Assembly (NCBI GenBank): GCA_027490725.1
Contig: JAIXXN010000046.1
Span: forward strand, 34,881-98,880
Length of the DNA stretch: 64,000 nucleotides
Direction of reading: 5' to 3'
Source: Oxalobacteraceae bacterium
GTDB lineage: Bacteria; Pseudomonadota; Gammaproteobacteria; Burkholderiales; Burkholderiaceae_D
Both the position numbers and the translations under genes were made by a program. Of this stretch, positions 16,728 through 26,827 are shown in pieces. A model generated the notes under the pieces. The model did not search any database. It was not told the origin of the DNA and worked only from the letters and a program-made list of their open reading frames with translations. The first letter of the stretch is position 1. Every line of letters begins with the position of its first letter.

Positions 16728-17872
16728 ATACAACCATGAATCTTTTCCGGCAGAGGAAAGGAATATTCGGAATGCCCACTATTCGAGGAATACGCTTGTC
16801 ATTGTTCGTTTCGAAAGCCTTCATCGCAATACTGATGTCTGGGGACGCTCATTCTGCACCGTCTCAAACTCAGCAATCCAGCGCTTCTATACCGCTAAGG
16901 AAGATTACTCCGCAATTAAAAATATTGTGTTTCACTCGCTTCCTGATTGAAATTCCCTCGACTGCAAAAGTTGCCTATGGACGTCTTACCGCCGGAGGGG
17001 AAATCACAAGAGTCAAGGGAGGTGCGGAAAAAATCGACACAATGATTGTGGAACGAATCAACGCCAACAAAGAAAATTCCAAGCTTTTTTCGCGAGAAAT
17101 TGGATTAGACCTAGTAGCCGAGAAAATACATCCGTCTTCCAAGGAAAATATTAAACATTTAGTGAATGTTGTAGGCTTCTCTGAATACAGTATTCGTAGT
17201 TTTTTTAAACTAAATAATGATGCTTTTATTCTGAGCGAGCTTGGAGTTCCCGAATCAAGTGTGAACAATTTTTTGGATGAAAATGTTGAAACAGCCCAAT
17301 TTCTACGTGCACGTAAGGAAAATGAAATACCAAATGAGCCAGGCATCTGCATAGATGGTGCATTTTCTAAGATTGAATCAATTTACGAAGGAATTGAATT
17401 AGGAGCAAGGATAAAGGAATATCCAGATGTTCATTTCTCCATTCAAATTATCAAAAATGGTGGCTACTTACAGAAGGTTGATCTTGCACAGAATGTCGCT
17501 GATGCAAAACAGGAAAGTAAGTCCAATGGTTTAAGCAAGTGGGTCAGCCATCTAAAAATTCTGCGCCAAGGTAAGCGCGTCGTCAATGATTGGCATGGCG
17601 AAGAAATGCTTCTCCGAATCCCTAGCGGAAATGACAACCCATCGCATCATAAATTCACCTTCCGTGCCAGTGGCGAAAAGTACGATCCACTTCATCCGTT
17701 TGTGGAAATGACCCTAGACACCGGTGTAAAGGGAAATCAGTCCGCATCAGTCGAACCCAGCCTTTCCGACGCCGAAGCACTCGCCCTATGGGACTGGTTA
17801 CTCAACTCCATCCGCGTACGCCCGAACGCTGTCGCGGCAAAGGCCAGCGCACCGGCCAAACCGGGAGGCTGA
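16724..17872 (+). CDS. Tli4-family T6SS immunity protein, apparently orphan
   Basis: A 382-residue exported protein. The region ILCFTRFLIEIPSTAKVAYGR (about residue 66) matches the conserved opening of Tli4-type immunity proteins (pattern CxxRFLIDxPxxAxVxYG), and the C-terminal LSDAEALALWDWLLNSIRVRP is the usual end of that family. An N-terminal hydrophobic segment suggests periplasmic location. GAGGAAG at 16711-16717 supports the start, which overlaps tssE. The middle of the gene is strikingly AT-rich relative to both neighbours while the last 100 bp are GC-rich. No Tle4 or other lipase gene is adjacent, so the cognate effector is missing or elsewhere. Confidence 0.7.
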   Translation: MNTTMNLFRQRKGIFGMPTIRGIRLSLFVSKAFIAILMSGDAHSAPSQTQQSSASIPLRKITPQLKILCFTRFLIEIPSTAKVAYGRLTAGGEITRVKGGAEKIDTMIVERINANKENSKLFSREIGLDLVAEKIHPSSKENIKHLVNVVGFSEYSIRSFFKLNNDAFILSELGVPESSVNNFLDENVETAQFLRARKENEIPNEPGICIDGAFSKIESIYEGIELGARIKEYPDVHFSIQIIKNGGYLQKVDLAQNVADAKQESKSNGLSKWVSHLKILRQGKRVVNDWHGEEMLLRIPSGNDNPSHHKFTFRASGEKYDPLHPFVEMTLDTGVKGNQSASVEPSLSDAEALALWDWLLNSIRVRPNAVAAKASAPAKPGG

Positions 17873-17873
17873 T

Positions 17874-18161
17874 ATGAAGCGATACCTGATTACACTCGGC
17901 GCCAAAACCACGGCTGGCGGCGTCGTCATCTCTGCTAGCAGTCACGCGTCCATTACCGGCGCCAAGGTCGCGGTGGAAGGGGATCAGATCCAGTGCCCGG
18001 CCTGCCATTCCATCGGCGTCATCCAGTGCACCCAGCCCCGCCATCCCACCACACTTAACGGCAAAGCAGCGGCGCTCTCCGATGACCTGTGTCGCTGCGC
18101 TTGCCTGAAACCGCCCAAGCTCATCGCCAGCCAATCCCAGCGCTACCAGCAACTGGCCTAA
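17874..18161 (+). CDS. PAAR-domain protein
   Basis: A 95-residue protein of PAAR type, with the early GGVVISASSHASITGAKVAVEGDQIQCPACHSIGVI segment and a cysteine-rich DLCRCAC near the end. PAAR proteins cap the VgrG spike and often recruit effectors. It starts 2 bp after the Tli4 stop with GGGAGG just upstream. There is no toxin extension, so any effector must bind non-covalently or be encoded elsewhere. Confidence 0.8.
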   Translation: MKRYLITLGAKTTAGGVVISASSHASITGAKVAVEGDQIQCPACHSIGVIQCTQPRHPTTLNGKAAALSDDLCRCACLKPPKLIASQSQRYQQLA

Positions 18162-18186
18162 CACCACCCACCGCACGGAGTCCAGC

Positions 18187-19539
18187 ATGACTGCATCGCT
18201 GAAAGTTTTATGGGCAGAAGGGCTGACGCTCGATGCCCAGCATCTGCAACAGCAGGACCGCTATCACGAGTCGCGCCTACAGCACATCGCCGCCACCATC
18301 CAGCCCCATCACTGGGGTGTGCAGACGGCGCGCTGGGCGCTGCCCGACATCAGCAGCAACACCCTGTACGCGCAGGCACTCACGCTGATCTTTCCGGACG
18401 GAGAAATCTATCAGGCGCCCCTCGCGGATGCGCTGCCGCTGGCCGTCGATCTGAGCAAGCTCCCCGCCGAAGCGCAAAGCGTTACCTTTTACGCGGCGCT
18501 GCCCATGACGCGCGCTCACGGCGGGAATCTATCGCCGGCCGACACGCCACGCAACGAGGCCCGCTACAACCTGCTCAACAACGAAACGCCCGACCTGTTT
18601 TCCGACAGCCTGCCTGCGCGGATTTCCTACCTGCGCAAATCAGTGCGCCTGTTGTCCGATCTGGAAGTGCGCGAGGGCTACGACTGCCTGCCCGTGATCC
18701 GTCTGCAACGGCGCGCCGACGGCAGCTTCGATCTCGACACGAGCTTTATGCCGCCCTGCGTCACCATCAGCGCCGATCCGTCCATGCAGGACATTCTGCG
18801 CAGCCTGCTCGGCAAACTCGGCGCCAAGTCCGAAGCGCTAGTCCGTCTGCAACGTCAGCCACGCGGCCACGTGGTTGAGTTGCACAGCGGCGACATGGCC
18901 ACATTCTGGATGCAGCAGACCATCCTGTCGGCCAGCGCCAGCCTGATGCATCTATCGCGCAGCGGTCACTGCCATCCCGAGCGCCTGTTCGAGCGCCTGA
19001 TGTCGCTGGCGGGTGGCCTAATGGCCTTCTCGCGCAAATACGCCATCACCGATCTGCCAGGCTACAACCACGAGGAGCCGGCGGCCGGCTTCCATCTGCT
19101 GAGCGACATCATCCGCGATCTGCTGGACACCGTGGTCTCATCGAAATACCTGAGCATTCCGCTCACGGTCAGCGATCAGGGCATGAAAACCCATCAGGCA
19201 CAGCTCGACGCCACGCTAATCGAGCGCAAGGCGGCGCTATACATCGCCGTCAGCGCCAATATGCCCGCCTTGAATCTGGTGGCGGAAGTGCCACGCCAGC
19301 TGAAAATCGCCTCGCCCAATGACATCGACGCACTGGTGCGCAGCGCCTTGCCCGGCGTGCCGCTGGCGCATATGCCGCAAGTACCGATGGAAGTGCCGGT
19401 GCGTCCGGAAACCTATTATTTTTCGCTCGAACATCGCGGCGACCTGTACGACGCCATTCTCAAAACGCAAGCCATCGCCATTTACGCGCCGGCCACGTTT
19501 GCCGAGCTAAGGCTGGAATTGTTCGCGATTCTGCCCTAG
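18187..19539 (+). CDS. tssK: Type VI baseplate protein TssK
   Basis: A 450-residue TssK/ImpJ protein connecting the baseplate to the membrane complex. The opening LKVLWAEGLTLDAQHLQQQDRYHESRL and the TYYFSLEHRGDLYDAILKTQAIAIYAP near the C-terminus are diagnostic. It ends the plus-strand arm. Sheath, Hcp, ClpV and TssJLM genes are not in this window. Confidence 0.93.
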   Translation: MTASLKVLWAEGLTLDAQHLQQQDRYHESRLQHIAATIQPHHWGVQTARWALPDISSNTLYAQALTLIFPDGEIYQAPLADALPLAVDLSKLPAEAQSVTFYAALPMTRAHGGNLSPADTPRNEARYNLLNNETPDLFSDSLPARISYLRKSVRLLSDLEVREGYDCLPVIRLQRRADGSFDLDTSFMPPCVTISADPSMQDILRSLLGKLGAKSEALVRLQRQPRGHVVELHSGDMATFWMQQTILSASASLMHLSRSGHCHPERLFERLMSLAGGLMAFSRKYAITDLPGYNHEEPAAGFHLLSDIIRDLLDTVVSSKYLSIPLTVSDQGMKTHQAQLDATLIERKAALYIAVSANMPALNLVAEVPRQLKIASPNDIDALVRSALPGVPLAHMPQVPMEVPVRPETYYFSLEHRGDLYDAILKTQAIAIYAPATFAELRLELFAILP

Positions 19540-19577
19540 CGGCACTGCGGGAATGCAGGAATGCTGACGCTAGCCGC

Positions 19578-20456
19578 CTAGCGGATCGCCCGGCGCACAT
19601 CGCCGTCGGCCTCATCAAGCAGACGTTGCGCCTGCTCGACCTCGGTATTTTTCAGCAGCGCCACAATCGCCAGCTTCACCTGAAAATGGCAGCGCTCCAG
19701 CATGGCGCGGGCGCGCTCGGGTTCGGCGCCGGTCGCCTGCACGGTCAGGCGCAGCGCCCGCTCCACCAGTTTGGCGTTGCTAGCGTGCATATCCACCATC
19801 AGGTTGCCGTACACCTTGTGCAGCCGCACCATCAAGGCGCTGGACAGGGTATTCAAGGCGATTTTCTGTGCCGTGCCCGCTTTCAAACGGGTGCTGCCGG
19901 AAATCACTTCCGGTCCCGTATCGAGGCAGATGCCGATATCGGCGCCATTCAGCAGCGGCGTGGCGGGATTGTTAGCGATGCCGATGGTCAGCGCCCCCAC
20001 CGTGCGCGCCGCCTTCAAAGCGCCCAGCACATAGGGCGTGGTGCCGGATGCCGCAATCAGCAGCACCACATCGTTGTACACGGGATAAGTCAGGCGCAGG
20101 TCGGACGCGCCCTTGCTGGCGTTGTCCTCGGCGCCTTCGACGGCTTCGAACATGGCGCCCAGTCCGCCCGCGAGCAGGGCTTGCGCTCGGCCATGCGGCC
20201 ATGAAAAAGTAGGGAACAGTTCGACGCTATCGAGGATGCCGAGCCGGCCAGAAGTGCCAGCCCCCACGTAAAGCAAGCGGCCACCGGCCGCAATGCGCGG
20301 CAACATCGCCGTGACCGCTGCACTGATGGCGGGCGCTGCGGCCTGCACCGCCTGCACGGCCAGCGCCTGATCGTCCACCAGCGCGGCCACCAGCTGATTC
20401 ACGCCATACAGGTCTAGCTCGGTATGCTGTGGGCTGGGGGTCTCGGTGTTGAGCAT
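19578..20456 (-). CDS. murQ: N-acetylmuramic acid 6-phosphate etherase MurQ
   Basis: MurQ splits the lactyl ether of MurNAc-6-phosphate, giving GlcNAc-6-phosphate during cell-wall recycling. The 292-residue SIS-fold protein has AGTSGRLGILDSVELFPTF with the catalytic glutamate region, and STRLKAGTAQKIALN later. I use ATG 20456 because the longer frame (to 20516) would overlap the GntR gene and add sequence unlike the family. It is 17 bp downstream of the GntR gene. The stop lies 38 bp from convergent tssK. Confidence 0.9.
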   Translation of the reverse strand: MLNTETPSPQHTELDLYGVNQLVAALVDDQALAVQAVQAAAPAISAAVTAMLPRIAAGGRLLYVGAGTSGRLGILDSVELFPTFSWPHGRAQALLAGGLGAMFEAVEGAEDNASKGASDLRLTYPVYNDVVLLIAASGTTPYVLGALKAARTVGALTIGIANNPATPLLNGADIGICLDTGPEVISGSTRLKAGTAQKIALNTLSSALMVRLHKVYGNLMVDMHASNAKLVERALRLTVQATGAEPERARAMLERCHFQVKLAIVALLKNTEVEQAQRLLDEADGDVRRAIR

Positions 20457-20472
20457 GGATGCAAAGCTCGCC

Positions 20473-21213
20473 TCAGGTGGCGCGACGCATCTCCGCGACG
20501 AAGTCATAGTGGTCACTATGACAATAAGAATGGGTCAGCTCCATGGCTTCCCCCGATTCCAGATAGGCAATCCGGGTAATATAAAGCACCGCCTGACCTT
20601 CCGGTACGCCCAGCTGGCGTGCCAGCTCGGCCGACGCATTCATGGCGCGGATGTGCTGCAAGGCCCGCACCGGCGCCTGACCGATGCTTTCCAGATATTG
20701 ATAGAGCGAGGCGCCGACCGCATTCGGGTCGTTCAGCACGGTTTGCGGCAAGACCGACACTTCATAGGCCATCACCACATCGTCCGCCAGACGCAGACGT
20801 TCCAGCCGCGCCACCTTGGAATACGGCGACAACCCCAGACTCAGCTGTTCTTCCGGGGTCGGCGTGACCACCGCCCGTTTCAGCCAGCGCGAGCCCGGCA
20901 CGTGGCCGCGCTGCTGCAACTGCTCGGAAAAACTGGTCAGATTGGACAGCGGCTGCTCGATGCGCGGGGCAATATAGTTGCCCGAGCCACGGCGCCGCAC
21001 CACCAGACCCTGGTCTACCAGCTGGTCGATGGCCTTGCGGGCAGTCACGCGCGATACGTTCAGCAATTCCGACAGGGTCCGCTCGGACGGCAGGGCCTGA
21101 TCCACCTGATAGCGGCCGTTGTGCACATCCTCGCTCAATTTCCGCGCAATTTGCATGTATAACGGCGAGCTATCGTTGGCATCGGCCTTGAATTCAAAAC
21201 TGGTCTGGCTCAT
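20473..21213 (-). CDS. GntR-family regulator (HutC/UTRA type) of murQ
   Basis: A 246-residue regulator with an N-terminal winged helix (PLYMQIARKLSEDVHNGRY, then LPSERTLSELLNVSRVTARKAIDQLVDQGLV) and a C-terminal UTRA ligand domain ending GEAMELTHSYCHSDHYDF. UTRA regulators near amino-sugar genes usually sense sugar phosphates. Control of murQ is inferred from the shared transcription unit. A palindrome 26 bp before its ATG is a candidate operator. Confidence 0.88.
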   Translation of the reverse strand: MSQTSFEFKADANDSSPLYMQIARKLSEDVHNGRYQVDQALPSERTLSELLNVSRVTARKAIDQLVDQGLVVRRRGSGNYIAPRIEQPLSNLTSFSEQLQQRGHVPGSRWLKRAVVTPTPEEQLSLGLSPYSKVARLERLRLADDVVMAYEVSVLPQTVLNDPNAVGASLYQYLESIGQAPVRALQHIRAMNASAELARQLGVPEGQAVLYITRIAYLESGEAMELTHSYCHSDHYDFVAEMRRAT

Positions 21214-21238
21214 ACAAAATTTCTCCTCACGCCGCTAG

Positions 21239-21253
21239 TGTAATAGCGTTACA
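21239..21253. promoter_or_regulatory. Palindromic operator candidate for the GntR regulator
   Basis: TGTAATAGCGTTACA is a perfect 5-bp dyad around 5 bp (TGTAA-N5-TTACA). The GT...AC outer bases suit HutC-type GntR proteins. Its place in the leader of the regulator suggests autorepression. Confidence 0.45.
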
Positions 21254-21379
21254 GAAAAGGTGTGACCCCGTACCACTGAATTTAGCAATATTTATTCAAT
21301 CACCATCGGCGCCAGCGAGGCGCAAGCCCGCCATTTGACGGATAATGCTGGCTTGTCACACCTGCCCGACCTTTCTGCC

Positions 21380-21811
21380 ATGTCCAAAAAGCCCACCGCC
21401 GCCAACACTTGCCCCTGCGGCGGACCCGCGCTGGCCAGCTGCTGCGGCCCGTTTCTGAGCGGCGCGGCCATCCCGCCCACGGCGGAAACGCTGATGCGCT
21501 CGCGCTATACCGCCTATGTACAGGGCAATGAGCCGTATTTGCTGGCCACCTGGCATGCCAGCACCCGTCCTAGCGAGCCCATCATCAATAGTGAAGAAAA
21601 ATTACAGTGGCTGGGACTTGAGGTAAAATCTGCTTTACGTTTACGTCAACGTAAAGCAGATAGCGCAGAAAACCACGATACGGTCGAGTTTGTAGCCCGC
21701 CTGCGAGTCAACGGGCGCGGCCAGCGACTGCATGAGGTGAGCAACTTCGTGCGGGAACCGGCTGAAGGCGGGCTGCGCTGGTTTTACGTCGACGGTAGTT
21801 TTCCAGAATAA
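21380..21811 (+). CDS. YchJ-family (UPF0225) SEC-C zinc-binding protein
   Basis: A protein with the N-terminal CPCGG...CC metal-binding motif, the [23 protein letters not shown] core and the [11 protein letters not shown]...WFYVDG end of the YchJ family, whose function is unknown. I start at ATG 21380 (143 residues); an in-frame start at 21335 would add 15 residues. Between [11 protein letters not shown] and TVEFVAR lies an unusual basic stretch [18 protein letters not shown], encoded by a perfect palindrome. This is the usual variable loop of the family, so the protein is probably still functional. Confidence 0.8.
   Translation: MSKKPTAANTCPCGGPALASCCGPFLSGAAIPPTAETLMRSRYTAYVQGNEPYLLATWHASTRPSEPIINSEEKLQWLGLEVKSALRLRQRKADSAENHDTVEFVARLRVNGRGQRLHEVSNFVREPAEGGLRWFYVDGSFPE
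21628..21661. repeat. Perfect 14-bp inverted repeat inside the YchJ reading frame
   Basis: ATCTGCTTTACGTT (21628-21641), a 6-nt loop, then AACGTAAAGCAGAT (21648-21661). The 34-bp unit encodes the basic loop of the YchJ protein. It looks like a small palindromic element inserted without breaking the frame. Confidence 0.8.
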
Positions 21812-21852
21812 ATCAGACGACGCGTCGGAGACCACGCGCAAAAGGAAAAGTC

Positions 21853-23460
21853 ATGCCGCAGATCGAAAGCAAACTCAATCCCCGTAGCGAGGATTTCAAG
21901 GCCAACGCGGCCGCCATGCAGGCCGTCGTCGACGATCTGCGCGCCAAAGTGGCGCGCATCGCCGAAGGTGGCGGCGCGGCAGCTTCGGCCAAGCATGTGG
22001 CGCGCGGCAAACTGCTGCCGCGCGATCGCGTGCAGATGCTGCTCGATCCCGGCACGCCCTTCCTCGAACTGTCGCAAATGGCCGCTTACGGCATGTACGA
22101 CGATGCCGCGCCGGCGGCTGGCATCATCACCGGCATCGGCCGCGTGGCCGGTCAGGAATGCGTGATCGTGTGTAACGACGCCACCGTCAAAGGCGGCACC
22201 TACTACCCGATGACGGTGAAAAAACACCTGCGCGCACAGGAAATCGCTGACCAGAACAACCTGCCGTGTATCTATCTGGTCGATTCCGGCGGCGCCAACC
22301 TGCCGAATCAGGACGACGTGTTCCCGGACCGCGACCACTTCGGCCGCATCTTCTACAATCAGGCCAATCTGTCGGCCAAGGGCATCCCGCAAATCGCCGT
22401 GGTGATGGGCTCCTGCACGGCTGGCGGCGCGTATGTCCCGGCCATGAGCGATGAATCGATCATCGTCAAAGAGCAGGGCACGATTTTCCTCGGCGGTCCA
22501 CCGCTGGTGAAAGCGGCTACCGGCGAAGTAGTCAGCGCCGAAGATCTGGGTGGCGGCGATGTGCACACCCGTTTGTCCGGCGTGGTCGACCATCTGGCGC
22601 AGAATGACCTGCATGCGCTGTCGCTGGCCCGTACGATTGTCTCGAATCTGAACCGCAGCAAGCCGCAGCAGGGCGCGTTGCGCCCGGCGCAAGAACCGAA
22701 ATATCCGACTTCCGAACTGTATGGCGTAATTCCGGTCGATACCCGCAAGCCTTTCGATGTGCGCGAAGTGATCGCCCGCATCGTCGATGGCAGCGACTTC
22801 GACGAATTCAAAGCGCGCTACGGCACCACCCTGATCTGCGGCTTTGCCCATATTTTCGGCATGAAGGTCGGCATCATCGCCAACAACGGCATTCTGTTCT
22901 CGGAGTCGGCGCTGAAAGGTACCCACTTCATCGAGCTGTGCGCCCAGCGCAAGATCCCGCTGGTGTTCCTGCAAAATATCACCGGCTTCATGGTTGGTCG
23001 CAAATACGAAAACGAAGGCATCGCCCGCAATGGCGCCAAGATGGTGACGGCGGTGGCCACTGCCGCCGTGCCGAAGTTCACCGTGATTATCGGCGGCAGC
23101 TTCGGCGCCGGTAACTACGGCATGTGCGGACGCGCCTTCTCGCCACGCTTCATGTGGATGTGGCCAAATGCGCGCATTTCCGTGATGGGCGGCGATCAGG
23201 CCGCGTCGGTGCTGGCCACCGTCAAACGTGACGGCATCGAAGGCAAGGGCGGTAGCTGGAGTGCCGAAGAAGAAGCGGCCTTCAAACAGCCGATCAAGGA
23301 ACAGTACGAGCAGCAGGGTCACCCTTACTACGCCACCGCGCGCCTGTGGGATGACGGTGTGATCGATCCGGCCGATACGCGCATGGTGCTGGGTCTGGGC
23401 CTGTCCGCTGCACTGAATGCGGAAATCCCCGATACCAAATTCGGCGTATTCCGGATGTAA
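21853..23460 (+). CDS. liuB: Methylcrotonyl-CoA carboxylase, beta (carboxyltransferase) subunit
   Basis: The biotin-dependent carboxylase of leucine/isovalerate degradation; this subunit carries the carboxyltransferase reaction. The 535-residue protein has [26 protein letters not shown], the [15 protein letters not shown] segment, and [33 protein letters not shown], characteristic of the methylcrotonyl- rather than propionyl-CoA enzyme. AAAGGAAAAG precedes the ATG. It starts the long plus-strand cluster. The usual upstream isovaleryl-CoA dehydrogenase and MerR regulator genes are absent here. Confidence 0.92.
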   Translation: MPQIESKLNPRSEDFKANAAAMQAVVDDLRAKVARIAEGGGAAASAKHVARGKLLPRDRVQMLLDPGTPFLELSQMAAYGMYDDAAPAAGIITGIGRVAGQECVIVCNDATVKGGTYYPMTVKKHLRAQEIADQNNLPCIYLVDSGGANLPNQDDVFPDRDHFGRIFYNQANLSAKGIPQIAVVMGSCTAGGAYVPAMSDESIIVKEQGTIFLGGPPLVKAATGEVVSAEDLGGGDVHTRLSGVVDHLAQNDLHALSLARTIVSNLNRSKPQQGALRPAQEPKYPTSELYGVIPVDTRKPFDVREVIARIVDGSDFDEFKARYGTTLICGFAHIFGMKVGIIANNGILFSESALKGTHFIELCAQRKIPLVFLQNITGFMVGRKYENEGIARNGAKMVTAVATAAVPKFTVIIGGSFGAGNYGMCGRAFSPRFMWMWPNARISVMGGDQAASVLATVKRDGIEGKGGSWSAEEEAAFKQPIKEQYEQQGHPYYATARLWDDGVIDPADTRMVLGLGLSAALNAEIPDTKFGVFRM

Positions 23461-23474
23461 TGGAGGCAGCCACC

Positions 23475-24269
23475 ATGACCTACACGACGCTCACCATCAG
23501 CCGCAGCGCAAATAGCGGCAACTGCGCCACCGTCACCCTTAACCGGCCAGACGTGCGCAATGCCTTCAATGAAATCACCATCGCGGAAATCACCCGTGCT
23601 TTCCGCGAACTGGGCGCGCAGAGCGATGTCCGCGCCATCGTGCTGGCCGCGAACGGCCCGGCGTTCTGCGCCGGTGCGGATCTGAACTGGATGAAAAAAA
23701 TGGCGGGCTATACGCACGCCGAAAATCAGGCTGACGCCCTGCAACTGGCGGAAATGCTGCGCACCATCTACCTGTGTCCGCAGCCAGTGGTGGCGCGCGT
23801 GCAGGGTGATTGCTATGCCGGCGGCATGGGGCTGGTGGCCGCTTGCGACATCGTCATCGCCGTCGAAGAAGCCAATTTCTGCCTGAGCGAAGTGCGTCTC
23901 GGCCTGATTCCCGCCACCATTGCCCCCTACGTCATCAAGGCCATGGGCGAGCAGGCGGCACGCCGCTACTTCCTCACCGCCGAACGCTTCGATGCGCAGC
24001 AAGCCTTGCGCCTCGGCGTGGCGCACGAAGTAGTCGCCGCTGCAGCGCTCGACGAGAAGGTCGCCGAAATCGTCAAAGCACTGGTCAATAACAGCCCGAA
24101 CGCCGTGCAGCAAGCCAAAGTGCTGGTGCGCGAAGTGACCGGGCAAACTGTCAACGATGCGCTGCTGGCCGATACCGCCCAGCGCATTGCCCATATCCGC
24201 GCTTCGGAACAGGGCCGCGAAGGCGTAGCCTCCTTCCTGGAGAAGCGCAAACCCGCGTGGTTGAATTAA
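23475..24269 (+). CDS. liuC: Methylglutaconyl-CoA hydratase (enoyl-CoA hydratase family)
   Basis: A 264-residue crotonase-fold protein that would hydrate 3-methylglutaconyl-CoA to HMG-CoA. FCAGADLNWMKKMAGYTHAENQ and GDCYAGGMGLVAACDIVIA include the oxyanion-hole regions; the DLNWMK wording fits the liuC branch. GGAGG at 23462-23466, immediately after the liuB stop, sets the start at ATG 23475 rather than 23460. Confidence 0.88.
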   Translation: MTYTTLTISRSANSGNCATVTLNRPDVRNAFNEITIAEITRAFRELGAQSDVRAIVLAANGPAFCAGADLNWMKKMAGYTHAENQADALQLAEMLRTIYLCPQPVVARVQGDCYAGGMGLVAACDIVIAVEEANFCLSEVRLGLIPATIAPYVIKAMGEQAARRYFLTAERFDAQQALRLGVAHEVVAAAALDEKVAEIVKALVNNSPNAVQQAKVLVREVTGQTVNDALLADTAQRIAHIRASEQGREGVASFLEKRKPAWLN

Positions 24270-24296
24270 CGCGACTGAACAAGGTCTGGAGTAGTT

Positions 24297-25625
24297 TTGG
24301 AATCGAACACACAGAGTGACTGGGTAGCCCGCAGCCTGCGCAGCGTATGGCACCCCTGCACGCAGATGCAACACCATGAAACCGTGCCGCTGATTCCCGT
24401 CAGCCGCGGTCAGGGTGTGTGGCTGTATGACCATCAGGGCCGGCGTTATCTGGACGCCATCAGCTCGTGGTGGGTCAATCTGTTTGGGCATGCCAACCCG
24501 CGCATCAACGCCGCGCTGAAGCAGCAACTCGATACCCTGGAACACGCCATGCTGGCCGGTTTTACCCATGAACCGGTGATCGAGCTGTCGGAAAAACTGT
24601 CGGCACTCACCGGCCATGTGCTGGGTCACAGCTTCTACGCCAGCGATGGCGCCTCGGCCGTTGAAATCGCGCTGAAAATGAGCTTCCACTCGTGGCGCAA
24701 CAACGGCCATAGCGCCAAGCAGGAATTCGTCTGCCTCAAGGGCAGTTATCACGGCGAGACCATCGGTGCGCTGGCGGTAACCGATGTCGCGCTGTTCAAG
24801 GATGCCTATGGCCCGCTGCTGCGTGCCTCGCAAACCGTGATGTCGCCCGATGCCCGTCAGGCTGGCGAAGGCGAAAGCGCTGCCGATGTAGCACGCCGCG
24901 CGGCCGCCGATGTAGAACGCCTGTTCATGGAGAAGAGCGAGCGCATCGCCGCCATCATCATCGAGCCGCTGGTGCAGTGCGCCACCGGCATGGCGATGCA
25001 CGATCCGCTCTATCTGCAACTGGTGCGCGAACTGTGCGACCGCTATTCGGTGCACCTGATCCTCGATGAAATTGCGGTTGGTTGCGGTCGCACCGGCACC
25101 TTCTTCGCTTGCGAACAGGCCGGCATCTGGCCGGACTTCCTGTGCCTGTCGAAAGGCATCAGCGGCGGCTATCTGCCGCTCTCGCTGGTGATGACGCGCG
25201 ACGCCATCTATGAGTCGTTCTACAGCAACGACGTCACGCGCGGCTTCCTGCACTCGCATTCCTACACCGGCAATCCGCTGGCCTGCCGCGCGGCACTGGC
25301 GACCCTGCAGATTTTCGAGGACGACGATGTGCTGCGCACCAACCGCGTGAAGGCGCAGCGCCTGACGGCAGCATTGCAACCGCTGGCGCAGCACCAGCAG
25401 GTCCGCAACTTCCGCCAGCGCGGCATGATTTGGGCCTTCGATGCGATCGATGCCACGCCCGACTTCTCGCGCCGCTTCTTTGCCACCGCCGTCGAGCATG
25501 AACTGCTGATGCGTCCGATCGGCGCCAGCGTCTACATGATGCCGCCGTATGTGCTGAGCGACGCAGAAATCGACACCCTGGCCAACAACACGCTCACCGT
25601 GTTTAACAAAGTGATGGCGGGCTAG
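24297..25625 (+). CDS. bioA: Adenosylmethionine-8-amino-7-oxononanoate aminotransferase BioA
   Basis: This PLP enzyme converts KAPA to DAPA using S-adenosylmethionine. The 442-residue protein shows WHPCTQM at the N-terminus, [28 protein letters not shown], and the PLP lysine in [13 protein letters not shown]. The start appears to be a TTG, preceded by CTGGAG. It follows liuC by 28 bp and precedes bioF by 2 bp, so the biotin genes look co-transcribed with the leucine genes. Confidence 0.93.
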   Translation: MESNTQSDWVARSLRSVWHPCTQMQHHETVPLIPVSRGQGVWLYDHQGRRYLDAISSWWVNLFGHANPRINAALKQQLDTLEHAMLAGFTHEPVIELSEKLSALTGHVLGHSFYASDGASAVEIALKMSFHSWRNNGHSAKQEFVCLKGSYHGETIGALAVTDVALFKDAYGPLLRASQTVMSPDARQAGEGESAADVARRAAADVERLFMEKSERIAAIIIEPLVQCATGMAMHDPLYLQLVRELCDRYSVHLILDEIAVGCGRTGTFFACEQAGIWPDFLCLSKGISGGYLPLSLVMTRDAIYESFYSNDVTRGFLHSHSYTGNPLACRAALATLQIFEDDDVLRTNRVKAQRLTAALQPLAQHQQVRNFRQRGMIWAFDAIDATPDFSRRFFATAVEHELLMRPIGASVYMMPPYVLSDAEIDTLANNTLTVFNKVMAG

Positions 25626-25627
25626 GC

Positions 25628-26827
25628 ATGGAACTGCTCAAGCAACTGCGCCAGCAACTGGATAGCCTCGATCAGCATAATCTGATCCGCCAGCGCCGCA
25701 CCGTCGAGTCGCCATGCGGCCCGCGCGTGCAGGTCGATGGCCGTGAGCTGCTGGCCTTTTGTAGCAACGACTATCTGAGTCTGGCCAACCATCCGGCCAT
25801 CAAACAGGCGATGCAGGAAGGCGTGGCACTGTATGGTGCCGGGAGTGGCGCCTCGCACCTGATCAGCGGTCACGGGCGTGCCCACGCGCTGCTGGAAGAG
25901 CGCCTGGCCGCTTTCGTCGGTAACCATATGGAAGCGCCGCGCGCGCTGACCTTCTGCACCGGCTACATGGCCAATCTGGCCATCATCACCGGCTTAACGG
26001 CCGCCGACCGCGATGCCGCCATCTTCTCCGAATCTCTGAATCACGCCTCGCTGATCGACGGTGCGCGCCTGTCGCGCAACCGCGTGCAGGTCTATCCGCA
26101 TGCCGATCTGGCCGCGCTGGCCGTGCTACTGGCCGAATCCAATGCCGCCACCAAAGTGGTGGTGACGGACAGCGTGTTCAGCATGGATGGCGATCTGGCA
26201 CCGCTGCCGGCATTGCTGGCACTGTGCGAACAGCATGGTGCGTGGCTGGTGGTGGATGATGCGCACGGCTTCGGCACACTGGGCGAGCAGGGTCACGGCG
26301 CGCTGGAACACTTCCAGCTCCGCTCGCCGTATCTGGTCTACATGGGCACACTGGGCAAAGCTGCCGGTGTGGCCGGCGCCTTTGTCGCCGCCCATGCGAC
26401 GGTGATCGAAACCCTGATCCAGAAAGCCCGTCCCTACATCTTCACGACGGCTTCGCCACCGGCACTGGCGCACGCGCTGCTCACCAGCCTGACGCTGCTG
26501 GAAGGCGATGAGGGGCGCACCCGCCGCGCCCACCTGCAAAGCCTGATCGGCCAGCTCGACGCCGGCCTGCAGTTACAGCGCTGGCAGCGCATGCCATCGA
26601 CCACCGCGATCCAGCCGATCGTGATCGGCGATAATGCCGAAACCATGCGGGTTGGCGCCAGCCTGTATCAGCAAGGACTGTGGCTGGGCACCATCCGCCC
26701 GCCTACCGTACCGGCAGGGACGGCGCGCCTGCGCATCACCCTGTGCGCTGGCCACAGCAGCGCCGAAGTGGAGCAACTGATAGTGGCGCTGAATGCGCTG
26801 GAAAGGACTTGTGATGAGTCTCGATGA
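25628..26827 (+). CDS. bioF: 8-amino-7-oxononanoate synthase BioF
   Basis: A PLP-dependent alpha-oxoamine synthase joining pimeloyl thioester and alanine. The 399-residue protein carries [42 protein letters not shown] and [14 protein letters not shown] with the PLP lysine. It ends 14 bp inside the start of bioD. Confidence 0.93.
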   Translation: MELLKQLRQQLDSLDQHNLIRQRRTVESPCGPRVQVDGRELLAFCSNDYLSLANHPAIKQAMQEGVALYGAGSGASHLISGHGRAHALLEERLAAFVGNHMEAPRALTFCTGYMANLAIITGLTAADRDAAIFSESLNHASLIDGARLSRNRVQVYPHADLAALAVLLAESNAATKVVVTDSVFSMDGDLAPLPALLALCEQHGAWLVVDDAHGFGTLGEQGHGALEHFQLRSPYLVYMGTLGKAAGVAGAFVAAHATVIETLIQKARPYIFTTASPPALAHALLTSLTLLEGDEGRTRRAHLQSLIGQLDAGLQLQRWQRMPSTTAIQPIVIGDNAETMRVGASLYQQGLWLGTIRPPTVPAGTARLRITLCAGHSSAEVEQLIVALNALERTCDESR

